Part shown: piece after piece, positions 35,646-46,100 of the stretch | Position numbering within the stretch: position 1 is the stretch's first letter | Layout: the number at the start of each line of letters is the position of its first letter | Source of the DNA: Olivibacter sitiensis DSM 17696 | Lineage (GTDB): Bacteria; Bacteroidota; Bacteroidia; Sphingobacteriales; Sphingobacteriaceae | DNA length: 64,000 bases | Direction: 5' to 3' | Assembly: GCF_000427965.1 (NCBI RefSeq) | Contig: NZ_ATZA01000006.1 | Span: 72,360 to 136,359 of the forward strand | Notes under the pieces: model-generated | Databases searched by the model: none | Told to the model about the DNA's origin: nothing | The model's input: the letters and a program-made list of their open reading frames with translations, nothing else | Made by a program: the position numbers and the translations under genes

Positions 35646-36689
35646 ATGTCCTATTCATTATACTTGCCCAATAAGGATAAAAATTCAAACAAGGATATGA
35701 TTGTGCTGGCCGCCGATATAGGGGGCACGAAAACCAGCCTAGGTTTGTTTAAGATGAACGGATCCGCGCTTTCTTTGCTGCGCGAAGCTACCTTCCCATC
35801 AAAGGCGCACGCTACGTTTAATGAAATTGTGAAGAAGTTCTTACTGGCTCAAGAGATATTACAACAGCCTACCATTCTGTCCATAGGTGTTGCTGGCCCT
35901 GTTCTGGACAACAAGGTGAAACTAACGAATTTGGACTGGGAGTTGGACGGCGAACTGCTGCAACAAGATTTGGGAATTGGCAATGTGGTTATCATAAACG
36001 ATTTGGAAGCTACGGCCTATGGTTTGGCGGGACTCCATGAAGAAGATATCGCTACCATATTTGACAAGGAACAATTAGTACAGGGAAATATGGCCATATT
36101 GGCTCCAGGCACCGGATTGGGAGAGGCGGGCATGTTTTGGGATGGTAGTGCATTCCGACCTTTTGCCACGGAGGGTGGGCATAGTGATTTTGCTCCCAGA
36201 ACCGATATTGACCAAGAACTTCAAGCCTATCTCAAGCAAAGCACAGGCATCGTGAATTGGGAGTATGTGGTATCTGGCCCGGGCATCTTCCGGATATACA
36301 GCTTTCTTCGCGATGCTAAGGGATACAAGGAACCTGCTTGGCTCAAAGAGAACTTCAAAAATGAGAGCAATCCTACTGCAGTGGTCACGCATACAGCCAT
36401 GCGGGAGTTGGATGCGACCTGCATACTGGCCATGGACCTGTTTGTAAGCTATATGGCACGTGAGGCTACCAGTCTGGCATTGAAGTTAAAGGCCACTGGA
36501 GGACTTTTGCTGGGCGGCGGCATACCGCCAAGGATATACCCGCTTTTGCGTAAGGAGCTATTTCGCGAGCAATTTATCCAAAATGAGCGAATGACGGAAC
36601 TGTTGCAGGAAATACCTATTAAGGTGATATTGAACAGCAAGGCAGCACTTATTGGTGCGGCCTATTATGGTGCTTTTGGTGATTACTAG
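35646..36689 (+). CDS. glk: Glucokinase (Glk type, ATP-dependent hexokinase)
   Basis: 347 residues. Phosphorylates glucose to glucose-6-phosphate in the cytosol. Phosphate-1 motif VLAADIGGTKTSLGLF, SIGVAGPVLDNKVKLTNLDWELD, VIINDLEATAYGLA with the catalytic Asp, APGTGLGEAG and the late adenosine motif GGLLLGGGIPPRI. The Glk-type EGGHSDFAPR sequence fits this family rather than ROK kinases. An ATG at 35697 would remove a 17-residue extension (MSYSLYLPNKDKNSNKD) and is an alternative. Convergent with pncA, 10 bp between stops. Confidence 0.93.
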   Translation: MSYSLYLPNKDKNSNKDMIVLAADIGGTKTSLGLFKMNGSALSLLREATFPSKAHATFNEIVKKFLLAQEILQQPTILSIGVAGPVLDNKVKLTNLDWELDGELLQQDLGIGNVVIINDLEATAYGLAGLHEEDIATIFDKEQLVQGNMAILAPGTGLGEAGMFWDGSAFRPFATEGGHSDFAPRTDIDQELQAYLKQSTGIVNWEYVVSGPGIFRIYSFLRDAKGYKEPAWLKENFKNESNPTAVVTHTAMRELDATCILAMDLFVSYMAREATSLALKLKATGGLLLGGGIPPRIYPLLRKELFREQFIQNERMTELLQEIPIKVILNSKAALIGAAYYGAFGDY

Positions 36690-36699
36690 CTTCCTGTTA

Positions 36700-37308
36700 T
36701 TACCCGAATGAGTGGCCGATTATTATGCTGCCACCTTCTGCGATAAATTGATCTTTCAAAATCTCAAAATTGGTTGAATCGATCGGTTTCGTGGCGTTTT
36801 GTACGATGGCTGCTTTGAAACCTAGCTGAAGCGCATCTTGTGCCGTATAATACACGCAATAATCGGCCGCCAAACCACAGACGTGCACTTCTTCTACTGC
36901 CATCCCTTGCAGGTATGACCCCAGTCCCGTATTCTTTACATGTCCATTGTCGAAGAATCCACTGTAGCTGTCTATTGTTTTGTCCATGCCTTTGCGGAAT
37001 AGGGCAGCGATGGGTCTTTGGTCAAGCTGATCGGATAGATCGGCTCCTTTTGTTCCCTGTATGCAGTGGTCTGGCCATAGCGTTTGTGGCAGGCCATTTA
37101 GTTCAATTTGATCAAATACTTTGCCTCCAACATGATTGGAGGCAAAGCTTTCGTGCTCCTGCGGATGCCAGTCTTGGGTGGCTACTACCAGATCATAATG
37201 AGCCATCAGGTCGTTGATGATAGGGATAATGGCATCACCTTCATTTACGGCCAGTGCCCCGCCAGGGAGAAAATCGTATTGCATGTCTACCACAATGAGC
37301 GCTTTCAT
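36700..37308 (-). CDS. pncA: Nicotinamidase
   Basis: 202 residues. Hydrolyses nicotinamide to nicotinic acid in NAD salvage. The cysteine-hydrolase triad is D8 (VVDMQYDF), K106 (FRKGMDK) and C151 (GLAADYCVYY), with metal ligands D46, H48 and H52 in TQDWHPQEHESF and PDHC near 80. The family normally starts right at MKALIVVDMQ; upstream starts at 37314 and 37359 only add a non-conserved stretch. It lies 54 bp downstream of the oxidoreductase gene and could be the last gene of that transcript, though its role is unrelated. Confidence 0.94.
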   Translation of the reverse strand: MKALIVVDMQYDFLPGGALAVNEGDAIIPIINDLMAHYDLVVATQDWHPQEHESFASNHVGGKVFDQIELNGLPQTLWPDHCIQGTKGADLSDQLDQRPIAALFRKGMDKTIDSYSGFFDNGHVKNTGLGSYLQGMAVEEVHVCGLAADYCVYYTAQDALQLGFKAAIVQNATKPIDSTNFEILKDQFIAEGGSIIIGHSFG

Positions 37309-37362
37309 AGCCATAAAGGTGACAAATATATTTTTCCTGTGCAATAGCAGAAAAAACACTGA

Positions 37363-38787
37363 CTACACTTTGTAGAACTGTTCCCAACCTTTGACGGGTG
37401 GCGGTCCCACCAAGAGGGCATTTGCAAAGCTGTTGTTGACCACTTCCTTTTTCACAGGATCGAAATCGAACCGAGCATTTAGTCGCTGCGCGATGACGCC
37501 CAGACAAAAGACCTGGCTCAGAGGTGCCGAAATTTCAAATGGGGACCTCGTTTTTTCCTCGCCTTTGCAAGCTTTGAGGAAGTTTTCGAAATGGTTGGAC
37601 GGGGAGGTTGGCACTTCGGGAAGCTTCCCTGCCATATCCTCTGCTTTGTCCTCGGGAATGATCTGCAAGGTGCTACCGTGCGAACCGCCCTTGAAGGTGA
37701 GGTTTTTCGAGTAGATGATCTTTCCGGGATTGAGTTTTGCCGGTTCAATCTCGCCGGTACTCGGTGGGGGAATATTGGGATCGAGTCCCGAGACGCCATA
37801 TCCGTTCGGGATTGGCGGTAGGTTGTCCAGTCCGTCGTACCAATTGATCTCTACTGCTGGCATGCTTCTACGCTTAGGGAAGTGGAACTTCAATGTCGAA
37901 GACATCGGGAAGAAAAAGGAATTGTGGCCTTCCAGAAATAAGGCCTCGACTTTGGTCGGCAAGCCCAGGGCTAAAAATTCGTGCGCAGTATCGAGTATAT
38001 GTGCTCCCCAATCGCCCAATGCGCCCATGCCGAAGTCGAACCAGCAGCGCCATTGTCCATTCACGAAATCCTTGTTGTAGTTGTGCCCCCACGTCTGCAT
38101 TTGCCATATTTCCCAATCCAACGTCGCCGGAGTCGGTTCCTGTGGAGGAAAATTCTTGATATTGGGATCCCAGCCGTGCCACCTCCTAGCCAGGTTCATA
38201 TGCGCATCGATGCGTGTCACGTTTTTTATGATTCCGGCTTCATGCCAGGACTTGAACTGAAAATAGTTGGCCTCGGAATGCCCTTGGTTTCCCATCTGCG
38301 TCACCACCGTCGGGAATTTCCTTGCCTTTTGCATCAAGAGCTCGTTCTCAAAAAAAGTTCGAGCCAGTGGTTTTTCGACGTACACATGCTTGCCGAGGTC
38401 CATCGCCATCATGGCCACCGCAAAATGGGCAAAATCCGGGGTGGCTATGGACACGGCATCGATCTGGTTGCCCATCGTGTCGAACAGCTTCCGAAAATCC
38501 TGAAAACGCGGCACATCGGGAAACATTTTTTGGATTTCTAGGGTCTGCTTTGCACCCATATCTACATCGCACAGGGCAACGATGTTGCATAGCCCGGTCT
38601 TGTACAGTTCTTTGATAATCTCTGCTGCACGGTTGCCGATGCCCACGCAGGCAAGGTTTACCCGTTCGTTCGGCTTTGCCAGGCTCACCTTGCCTAGCAC
38701 ACTGTTCGACAATAACATCGCTCCTCCGGCCATTGCCGTCTTGGCAATGAAACTGCGGCGTGATAAATAATGGTTCATATAGTTCAT
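37363..38787 (-). CDS. Exported Gfo/Idh/MocA-family sugar oxidoreductase 1
   Basis: 474 residues. A Tat signal, LSRRSFIAKTAMAGGAMLLSN, sends a folded, NAD-loaded enzyme to the periplasm. Rossmann motif CVGIGNRAAEIIKEL, nucleotide/sugar-site motif VYVEKPLARTF, then the C-terminal Gfo/Idh domain with WRCWFDFGMGALGDWGAHILD. Proteins with this layout sit beside DUF1080 proteins in Bacteroidota and oxidise sugars, in studied cases to 3-keto sugars. It follows the DUF1080 gene by 27 bp. The start could also be the ATG at 38778. Confidence 0.9.
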   Translation of the reverse strand: MNYMNHYLSRRSFIAKTAMAGGAMLLSNSVLGKVSLAKPNERVNLACVGIGNRAAEIIKELYKTGLCNIVALCDVDMGAKQTLEIQKMFPDVPRFQDFRKLFDTMGNQIDAVSIATPDFAHFAVAMMAMDLGKHVYVEKPLARTFFENELLMQKARKFPTVVTQMGNQGHSEANYFQFKSWHEAGIIKNVTRIDAHMNLARRWHGWDPNIKNFPPQEPTPATLDWEIWQMQTWGHNYNKDFVNGQWRCWFDFGMGALGDWGAHILDTAHEFLALGLPTKVEALFLEGHNSFFFPMSSTLKFHFPKRRSMPAVEINWYDGLDNLPPIPNGYGVSGLDPNIPPPSTGEIEPAKLNPGKIIYSKNLTFKGGSHGSTLQIIPEDKAEDMAGKLPEVPTSPSNHFENFLKACKGEEKTRSPFEISAPLSQVFCLGVIAQRLNARFDFDPVKKEVVNNSFANALLVGPPPVKGWEQFYKV

Positions 38788-38814
38788 ATGGTTCTGTATA
38801 GGGTGAAGGATAAA

Positions 38815-40224
38815 CTATTTTGTCTTCTTGACCTTGATGCTTCGGAAAGAGACCTCGTCACCATGGTCTTGCAAGAGGATATGGCCTGTTTTTGCTTCGC
38901 CAAAATTGTCCCAATCCTTGTATTTGCTGAGTGCGACCAAGTCACGGAATTCTTTGGAGCCGCGCTCATAACTAAGCATTTTGATGCCGTTGAGGTAATG
39001 GGTGACTTTGTTGTCTGCAGTGACGACAATGCGCCCCCTGTTCCATTCCCCTATTGGACGGCGCGCCCGCTCGTCCCTGTTGGATGTAATCAGGTCGTAC
39101 AGCGAACCCAATGTACGGTTGCCGTCCCGTCCCATCTTGGCATCGGGGTGTAGCGCATCGTCCAGTACCTGAAATTCCAGGCCGATGGCCGATCCTACTG
39201 TCTTCTCCTTCAGCGTCACAAAATATTTTACGCCGCTATTAGCACCGGGCGTCAGCTTGAACTCAAACGACAGATCGAAAACAGCATACTGATCACGGGT
39301 GATGATGTCCCCGCCATTGGTGGACTCTCCTCCGTCCGACTTCAATACGGTGATCTTGCCGTCACTGACTTTCCAGCCTTTGGCGGGAAAGTCATCACTG
39401 TGGACGCTTCGCCACTGTTCCATATGCTGCCCATCGAATAGTAGGGCATATCCCGCGTTCTTTTCCACCGTGCTTAAGTCGTTGGGCTTGAGGTTGACAA
39501 TGTATGTGTCTTTGGGGAAAGCCTTGGATTTGAGCCCCTCGGTCTGTATACGTATATTTTTGAAATACACTTTCTTTCCCTGCAAGGCATCGGAGACGCT
39601 GTGTACCTGCAGGCCGATAATCCCGCTAGCGTCTACCGTATCGATCACGAAAGCCGTGGGCACGCCGTTTATCCAACTGCGCAATTCGTCTCCGATGGCT
39701 TCGATACGAACGTGGTTATATTCGCCTGCTTTGTAAGCGCTTTTTGCTTTTTCGTTCAGATCCAATGGGTAAAGCCAGCCCCTGCGTGCCTCGTCGTACA
39801 CACCGCCGGTCCAGGCACGTGCCGTGGGATCGATCTCGATCTGCCGCCCGTATAGCACGCCTTTCCCACCGTTGGCCGAAGCATCGAAGTGGCTCCTGGT
39901 CTGTATGCCCGAATTGGTCTGGTCGCCTTCCAGTTTCACTTCGAGCTCCAGGATGAAGTCGCCGTACTCCTGTTCCGTCACCAGGAACGAATTGGGCGTG
40001 CCCTTCGTCATCGTGCCTACAATGGCATCGCCCTCTACGGTATAAGGTGCATTTCCTCCTACGACTTTCCAGCCTGCCAACGTCTTGCCGTCGAATAGGT
40101 CTTTCCAGCCTTTTTTGCTGTTGGAAGTCTGGGCTTGCGCACCGTGTAACAAGCATAACAGCAGCATACCACATGCAGGAAACACTTTGTAAAAAAAGGT
40201 CAATGTTTTTCTTGTGTTCATCAT
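38815..40224 (-). CDS. Double DUF1080 (3-keto-disaccharide hydrolase/lyase-type) protein
   Basis: 469 residues, signal peptide ending LLHGAQAQ. Two DUF1080 (PF06439) beta-sandwich domains in tandem: domain 1 about 38-225 (GWKDLFDGKTLAGWKVVGG, IQTRSHFDAS, YGRQIEIDPTARAWTGGVYDE, EYNHVRIEA), domain 2 about 245-467 (ALLFDGQHMEQWRSV, FDLSFEFKLTPGANSGVKYF, IGLEFQVLDDALHPDA, GRIVVTADNKVTHYLNG). Members of this family cleave 3-keto-glycosides after a Gfo/Idh enzyme has oxidised them; the B. thetaiotaomicron pathway is the model. The two domains differ enough to have different partners or steps. It lies between two Gfo/Idh genes. Confidence 0.9.
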   Translation of the reverse strand: MMNTRKTLTFFYKVFPACGMLLLCLLHGAQAQTSNSKKGWKDLFDGKTLAGWKVVGGNAPYTVEGDAIVGTMTKGTPNSFLVTEQEYGDFILELEVKLEGDQTNSGIQTRSHFDASANGGKGVLYGRQIEIDPTARAWTGGVYDEARRGWLYPLDLNEKAKSAYKAGEYNHVRIEAIGDELRSWINGVPTAFVIDTVDASGIIGLQVHSVSDALQGKKVYFKNIRIQTEGLKSKAFPKDTYIVNLKPNDLSTVEKNAGYALLFDGQHMEQWRSVHSDDFPAKGWKVSDGKITVLKSDGGESTNGGDIITRDQYAVFDLSFEFKLTPGANSGVKYFVTLKEKTVGSAIGLEFQVLDDALHPDAKMGRDGNRTLGSLYDLITSNRDERARRPIGEWNRGRIVVTADNKVTHYLNGIKMLSYERGSKEFRDLVALSKYKDWDNFGEAKTGHILLQDHGDEVSFRSIKVKKTK

Positions 40225-40340
40225 TGGGTTTATTTTTGGGATTTATGTCTATATCTATTCTCTTTAATCATCTCGAAGCCAAAAAAACCGTCTGTGGGCT
40301 TAGACCGTCTATCCACATCCAAAATCAGCAGCCGTCTTGC

Positions 40341-41624
40341 TCAGGCCTTCGGCATCTTATACCCGTTATGGTAAGCCGCCATCAAGTAGCTGTTTGCTTT
40401 CTTGTCGGTGAATTTCCTGCCGGCGTTATCCCAAAACAACTTCTTTCCTGTCCTGTATGCGATGTTTCCCATCTGTGAAAGGATTGCGATACGGGCCCCT
40501 GCTTCGATCGGCGCGTTCAGTAGGCCGCCATCTTTTTGGCGTATCGCGTCCACGAAGTTTTGCATGTGCCTTTCTAATCCGTTGTCGGTTGCCGGTTGCA
40601 GTGGGATAGCCTCCATCTGATCCTTTTCGGGAATGACCTCCCAACCGCTTCTGTTCAACACGAGTGTTCCGTTATTGCCGATAAAGGCAATGCCGTGATT
40701 TCTGCCATAAGGCCCTTGGCCTATTTCAATGGCGTGTTCCCACTGAATATAGAAATCGTCAAATTCATATACTGCCGTCATCGTGTCAGGAGTCTCGGCC
40801 GCGCCATCCGGATTGGCAAAGTTCCCTCCAGTAGCCATGACCGATCTCGGAACGGTGGCTTTCATTCCAAGCATGGCATAATCCAACAAGTGCACGCCCC
40901 AGTCGGTCATCAGTCCTCCGGCATAATCCCAAAACCACCTGAACTCAAAATGGAAACGGTTTCTATTAAATGGTCTGGTCGGTGCGGGTCCTAGCCACTT
41001 GTCGTAATGTACGCCGGCGGGAATCGCCTCGTCTGGCTTTTGTACGATGTTTTTTTTCCAATCTACATAAGACCAGGCTTTGACGAGCCGTACTTTGCCC
41101 AGTTTTCCCGAATGAACAAAATCTATGGCATCTCGAAAATGCTGCTGGCTGCGTTGCCACTGCCCCACCTGCACGATGCTGTTATGACGACGTACGGCCG
41201 CTACCATCGCTTCACATTCGCGGATGGAATTCCCTATCGGTTTCTCCACATAGAGGTGCTTCCCGGCACTCACGGCATCGATCATCTGGAGGCAATGCCA
41301 ATGATCCGGTGTCGCGACAATGACCGCATCGACCACGTCGTCATGGAGCATCGCTTTATAGTCGATGTACGATTTGGCGTTGATGCCTCTTTGGACTAAT
41401 TCGTCCAGACGTTTTTGAAGAACGTTTTCGTCGACATCGCATAATGCGGTACAGACGACCCTATCATCCTTTAGCAAAGCGTTCAAATCAGACCATCCCA
41501 TGCCGTTTACGCCTATGAGGCCTACCCGGATCTTTGCATCTACCGACGCAAATGCGTTGGCACGCGAACAGACCGTGGAAACGGCAAGAAAAGTAGAAGC
41601 TTTCAGGAAATCTTTTCTATTCAT
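40341..41624 (-). CDS. Exported Gfo/Idh/MocA-family sugar oxidoreductase 2
   Basis: 427 residues. N-terminus MNRKDFLKASTFLAVSTVCSRANAFA resembles a Tat signal with RK in place of RR. Rossmann motif VGLIGVNGMGWSDL, CDVDENVLQKR, VATPDHWHCLQMIDA, the catalytic-site motif YVEKPIGNSIRECE and the C-terminal WFWDYAGGLMTDWGVHLLDYAM. It is only distantly similar to oxidoreductase 1, so the pair may act on different sugars or in opposite directions (oxidation and later reduction). 116 bp upstream of the DUF1080 gene on the same strand. Confidence 0.9.
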   Translation of the reverse strand: MNRKDFLKASTFLAVSTVCSRANAFASVDAKIRVGLIGVNGMGWSDLNALLKDDRVVCTALCDVDENVLQKRLDELVQRGINAKSYIDYKAMLHDDVVDAVIVATPDHWHCLQMIDAVSAGKHLYVEKPIGNSIRECEAMVAAVRRHNSIVQVGQWQRSQQHFRDAIDFVHSGKLGKVRLVKAWSYVDWKKNIVQKPDEAIPAGVHYDKWLGPAPTRPFNRNRFHFEFRWFWDYAGGLMTDWGVHLLDYAMLGMKATVPRSVMATGGNFANPDGAAETPDTMTAVYEFDDFYIQWEHAIEIGQGPYGRNHGIAFIGNNGTLVLNRSGWEVIPEKDQMEAIPLQPATDNGLERHMQNFVDAIRQKDGGLLNAPIEAGARIAILSQMGNIAYRTGKKLFWDNAGRKFTDKKANSYLMAAYHNGYKMPKA

Positions 41625-41789
41625 GAAATAATCCGTTTTTTTGAATTCTCGACAATTTGCGTTCTTTTTGTATTGGTTTTTAATGGTTATATGTATCAGA
41701 TTAACTGTCTACTTTTAATTTTATTGTTGTATTTTTCTTTTTGGTCTTGTTTTTCTCCGGCGAATGGGGCATGCCCGCTTACCTTATCG

Positions 41790-42878
41790 CTATTGAGGTT
41801 TGACCGTAGGGCCATGTATAACCAGTTGGCCATTGGGCAGAATTTCCATCTTGTCCAAAAAGACCATCCTTTCATTGCCTGTTCGGTCGGTTCGTGCATG
41901 GTAAACACACCACACCTTTCCGTCTCTGTCTTTCAATATGCTGTTATGCCCGGTACCCGAAACGACGCCACCTTCGTGTTTGTTTTTTTGCAAGACGGGA
42001 TTAGCGACGGACTTCTCAAACGGACCTAATGGGTCGCTCGATGTGGCATAGCCAACGGCATAGTTCTCGCCGGCAAAATGGTTGGCCGAGTACATCATGT
42101 AATACAACCCATCGTGCTTAAAGAGATACGATCCCTCTGTCCATCGCCTGTTGACCTCTCCCGAGGTAACCGACCGGCTTTCCCATTCGGCCTGCTTGTC
42201 GTCCATAGATAGAGGTGGACGAAGGAGCAACTGCGGCTCACCGATAACGGACGAAAAATCGCTGGCCAACTCTACGCCATAGACCCAACTTTCTTCGATC
42301 TCGTCGTATAGCCCTTTCTTGCGTGCCCAGTCTGCTATTTCGGATTCCACCGGATTTTTGTAGCAACACCTGGAATAGTATAAGTACAGTTTGTCATCCT
42401 CGCCAAAATACACATTTGCATCGATAATCGGATAACCTGGGTCAAAAAGGGGCGTTCCAGTCATGTCAATAAACGGGCCTGTAGGACTATCGGAGACTGC
42501 AACACCAATCCGGTAGTTCTCCAGTTCATTGTTGGGATTTTCTTTCCAATGCGCACTGTAGAACATATAGTATTTTCCTTCCCTTTTGTACACTTCAGGC
42601 GCCCAAAAATCTTTCGTTCCCCAAGCTTTCTCTTGCTTGGACGTGTACACTGTACCTTGAGGCTCCCATTTCCTCAGATCGTCCGAAACATAGGCCATAA
42701 ATCCGTTTTCGATTCCACCTGTACCGTACATATAGTAACGATCGGTATCCTCGTCGTACAAAATGAAAGGGTCACCAAAGGCCACATCTAAGGGATTGTG
42801 GGAAAGCTCAGCCCGTTCACCTGAACAGCCAAATAGACTAAATCCTAACCATATTACTAAAAAAAACCATCTATTCAT
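41790..42878 (-). CDS. GH43-family lipoprotein (xylosidase/arabinofuranosidase type)
   Basis: 362 residues. Lipoprotein signal MNRWFFLVIWLGFSLFGC, lipid on C18, so it is on the outer or inner membrane. Five-bladed propeller with the GH43 triad: base D36 (AFGDPFILYD), pKa modulator D153 (PIIDANVYFG) and acid E248 (RWTEGSYLFKH). Common activities are beta-xylosidase and alpha-L-arabinofuranosidase; the sequence does not decide. First gene of the minus-strand arm, divergent from the sensor kinase, 165 bp before oxidoreductase 2. Confidence 0.93.
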   Translation of the reverse strand: MNRWFFLVIWLGFSLFGCSGERAELSHNPLDVAFGDPFILYDEDTDRYYMYGTGGIENGFMAYVSDDLRKWEPQGTVYTSKQEKAWGTKDFWAPEVYKREGKYYMFYSAHWKENPNNELENYRIGVAVSDSPTGPFIDMTGTPLFDPGYPIIDANVYFGEDDKLYLYYSRCCYKNPVESEIADWARKKGLYDEIEESWVYGVELASDFSSVIGEPQLLLRPPLSMDDKQAEWESRSVTSGEVNRRWTEGSYLFKHDGLYYMMYSANHFAGENYAVGYATSSDPLGPFEKSVANPVLQKNKHEGGVVSGTGHNSILKDRDGKVWCVYHARTDRTGNERMVFLDKMEILPNGQLVIHGPTVKPQ

Positions 42879-42938
42879 CAGCTATCTTAATAATTAAAAA
42901 ACAGGAACTGCTTGTACTATGGGTATGAATCATCGCTA

Positions 42939-42946
42939 TATCTTTG
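42939..42946 (+). promoter_or_regulatory. -7 promoter-like box upstream of the sensor kinase
   Basis: TATCTTTG (perfect TAnnTTTG); a TTG at 42912-42914 lies 24 bp upstream, one beyond the normal range. It would give a leader of about 175 nt. The remainder of 42879-43128 holds a small GCTAA-AA-TTAGC palindrome near 43016 and nothing else clear. Confidence 0.3.
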
Positions 42947-43128
42947 GTGAACATTTTGAATATTCTGCGTTTTGTTTATAATTGTACCTGATGCTGATTA
43001 TGAACCGACGCAAAAGCTAAAATTAGCATAACAGGTTTTTCTCCACTAATCGGTAAGAACAAAGATGGAGATTATTACTTGCAAAAAATTGTCGTTTTTA
43101 TTCAAAATAAACCCAAATCGTATCAGCT

Positions 43129-46100
43129 ATGAGAATCACGAGGTTTTTGTTACAAACAGCAGGTGTCTTATACTTCACATTTCTGTGCTTTAGGACGCAT
43201 CGGGCGGTCGCGCAGACATACTATTTCAACCATTATCAAGTTGAAAATGGTCTTTCCAACAATTCCGTGCTCTGCAGTGCACAAGACAAAAATGGTTTTA
43301 TGTGGTTCGGAACCCGTGATGGACTCAATCGGTTCGACGGATACAATTTCAGGCATTTCTATGCTGATACTGAAAGCGACCATGGGTTAGGCAGTAACTT
43401 CATCCATAGTATTGCAGTCAGCAAGGACAACCAGATCTGGATAGGTACCGATCAAGGCGTCTATATATTCGATCCTAGAAAAGAACGCTTTACGACCTTG
43501 GAAGGTCTCTATGACCGGGAGATTCTCCAAATTGAAGAAGATGCCTCGGGCAACATATGGCTTATTGCTAACCACGAACTTTTTTATTATGATACGGGCA
43601 GTAAGCAGCTTCAAAAGAAAACCAACAGCGATTGGTACCACGTGTCGCATTTTTGCTTTGATAGGGATGGGGACGTTTGGGTCGGCGCGCGTAACAACTT
43701 GATTTGCCTGACAAAAAATATCGTCCACCCCCTCCCGATCGACTCCTCCATTACTATGGAGATCAAAAAACTGTACGTAGATCATAACAATGATATTTGG
43801 ATAGGGACGTCAAAAGAAGGATTGTTCAAGTACGAAGCCAAGCTGCAACATATCGACCAGATTATTGCCAATCCGCTTCCCCATGTACCCTTGTACATAC
43901 GCGATGTGATGGAGGTAGACGACAGGTCTATTTGGATCGCCTCAGAAGGGGGGCTATTTATTTATGACACACAGACAAAGGACTACCGCCTCTTACGACA
44001 TGAAAAAGACAATCCCTGGAGCATAACAGACAATGCGATCTATACCATCTCCAAGGATCATCAAGAGGGTATTTGGATTGGCACATATTTTGGCGGGGTG
44101 CATTATTATCATCCGCAACACACCTATTTTGAGAAGATATTCCCACGATCTAAGCCCAATTCGATCCGCGGATATGTCATCCGTGAAATGGTTGAAGACC
44201 GCCACCACAATCTCTGGATAGGTACAGAAGACCAAGGGCTTACGTTCTGGAATCCGCGCGAAAATAGCTTTGAGACGTTGGGTCAAAGCAACCATTTGGC
44301 GCACAGTAATATACATGGTATGGCTGTCAGTGGAGACAGCCTTTTTGTCGGTACGTTCCATCAGGGTATGGACGTCATCGATATCCGTACCCACAGGGTG
44401 GTTAAACACTTCGATGTCAGAAACACCAATGGTGCCCTTGGTGATAATTTCGTGTTCTCAATTTACCGTACGCGCGCCGGCCGTATCCTTTTGGCCACTT
44501 CACGCGGGGCATACGAGTTTTTTCCCGGACAAGACCGCTTTCAGCCCATAGCACATCTACAAAAACATATCTTCTACACCTCGATTTACGAAGATAGGGT
44601 AGGAAACATCTGGCTATCGACTTGGCGGGACGGCGCCATCAGGCTTTCTCCCCAGACTGGTGACCTCCTTCGTTTTGCGCATGAGGCCCAGGACAAACAA
44701 TCGCTCAATAGTAACCGCGTCAATCGTGTATTCCAGAATTCAAAAGGTGAAATATGGATCGCAACCGAAAACGGGATAGCCATATGGAACGAAAAAACGA
44801 ATAAATTTCGCAGGATCACTAAGGAGGACGGCCTTCCCAGCAACCTGATCCTTGGCTTTGAGGAAGACGATGACCAAAATCTCTGGATCAGCACCTCACG
44901 TGGATTGGTCAAAATGAACACCCGCAGGTATAGCATCGAAGTGTTCGACACGGAATTGGGGCTTTTAGGCCTACAGTTCAACTATAATTCGGCCTTTAAG
45001 GATACTCAAGGCTATCTTTACTTCGGTTCGTCTCGCGGCCTGATCCGTTTCAATCCGCAACTCATGACCGACCGTTATAAGACCAACCCGGAAACGCCTA
45101 TCTACATCACCGGTATACAAACCCATCAACGCGAATTGACAATTGGAGGCACGGATGGACATCTCCAACAATCTGTCATCTATACGGATCAAATCGTATT
45201 GAACCACGATGAATCGACGATCAGCATCGATTTTGCCGCATTGAATTTTGTGGCAGCCAAGTCTACCTCCTATCTTTACAGGCTGCTTGGCCTTGATACC
45301 GCATGGACTTTTTTGCGAAGCAACGGGAAAGCTCATTTTACCAAAGTCCCTCCAGGGAATTACACCTTTCAGGTCATGGCCGCTGATGCCAATGGCACCC
45401 CTATTTCGCAAAGCAGGTCACTCCATATCCGTATTAAACCGCCGCTGTGGGCCAGCACGCCGGCGTACGCTACGTACTTGTTCTTGGCACTATGTATAAT
45501 ATGCTATGTTGTATATCTATATGATCGCCGCATCAAAGAGAAGAATAGAAGACGGCTTGAAATCATCAAAAGCCATAAAGAACAGGAACTTTATAAGGCC
45601 AAGATGGATTTTTTCATGCGCATTACCCATGACATCAAGACACCTCTGACGCTGATAAAAGGCCCTTTGGAAAGGATCATCCATGGAGCCCCAAAAGAAA
45701 AAACGGACAAATGGTTGCATACTATCCATCAAAACACGGAAAAGCTGCTTACGCTGACGGACAACCTTCTGGACTTTAGAAAAATCGAGAGCAATCAATT
45801 TTCGCTACGGCTCCAGCCACATAGAATCAGCAAACTGCTACAATTATGCCTTCAAGAGTTCTCGCCGCTGATAGAAAGTAAAAAACTCATTCTCCAGACG
45901 GATCTGGACGAAGTAGAAGCGGATATAGATATCGAGACCATCTACAAGATACTGACCAACCTCTTGTCCAATGCAATTAAATATGCCGACCAAACGGTGC
46001 AGGTGACCCTAAAGGAAGATCTGGGCAATCAGACCTTCCGCGTTGAAGTAAAAAACGATGGTGTCCGACTTACCGAAGAAGATATCCAACAGATATTCAA

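Noticed and set aside
37840-39960. Many ORFs of 70-190 codons opposite the oxidoreductase and DUF1080 genes
   Set aside because: GC-rich antisense shadows; the minus-strand frames carry signal peptides and family motifs.
41673-42029. 118-codon plus-strand ORF with a hydrophobic start
   Set aside because: Overlaps the conserved C-terminus of GH43 in antisense; the hydrophobic start comes from T-rich intergenic DNA.
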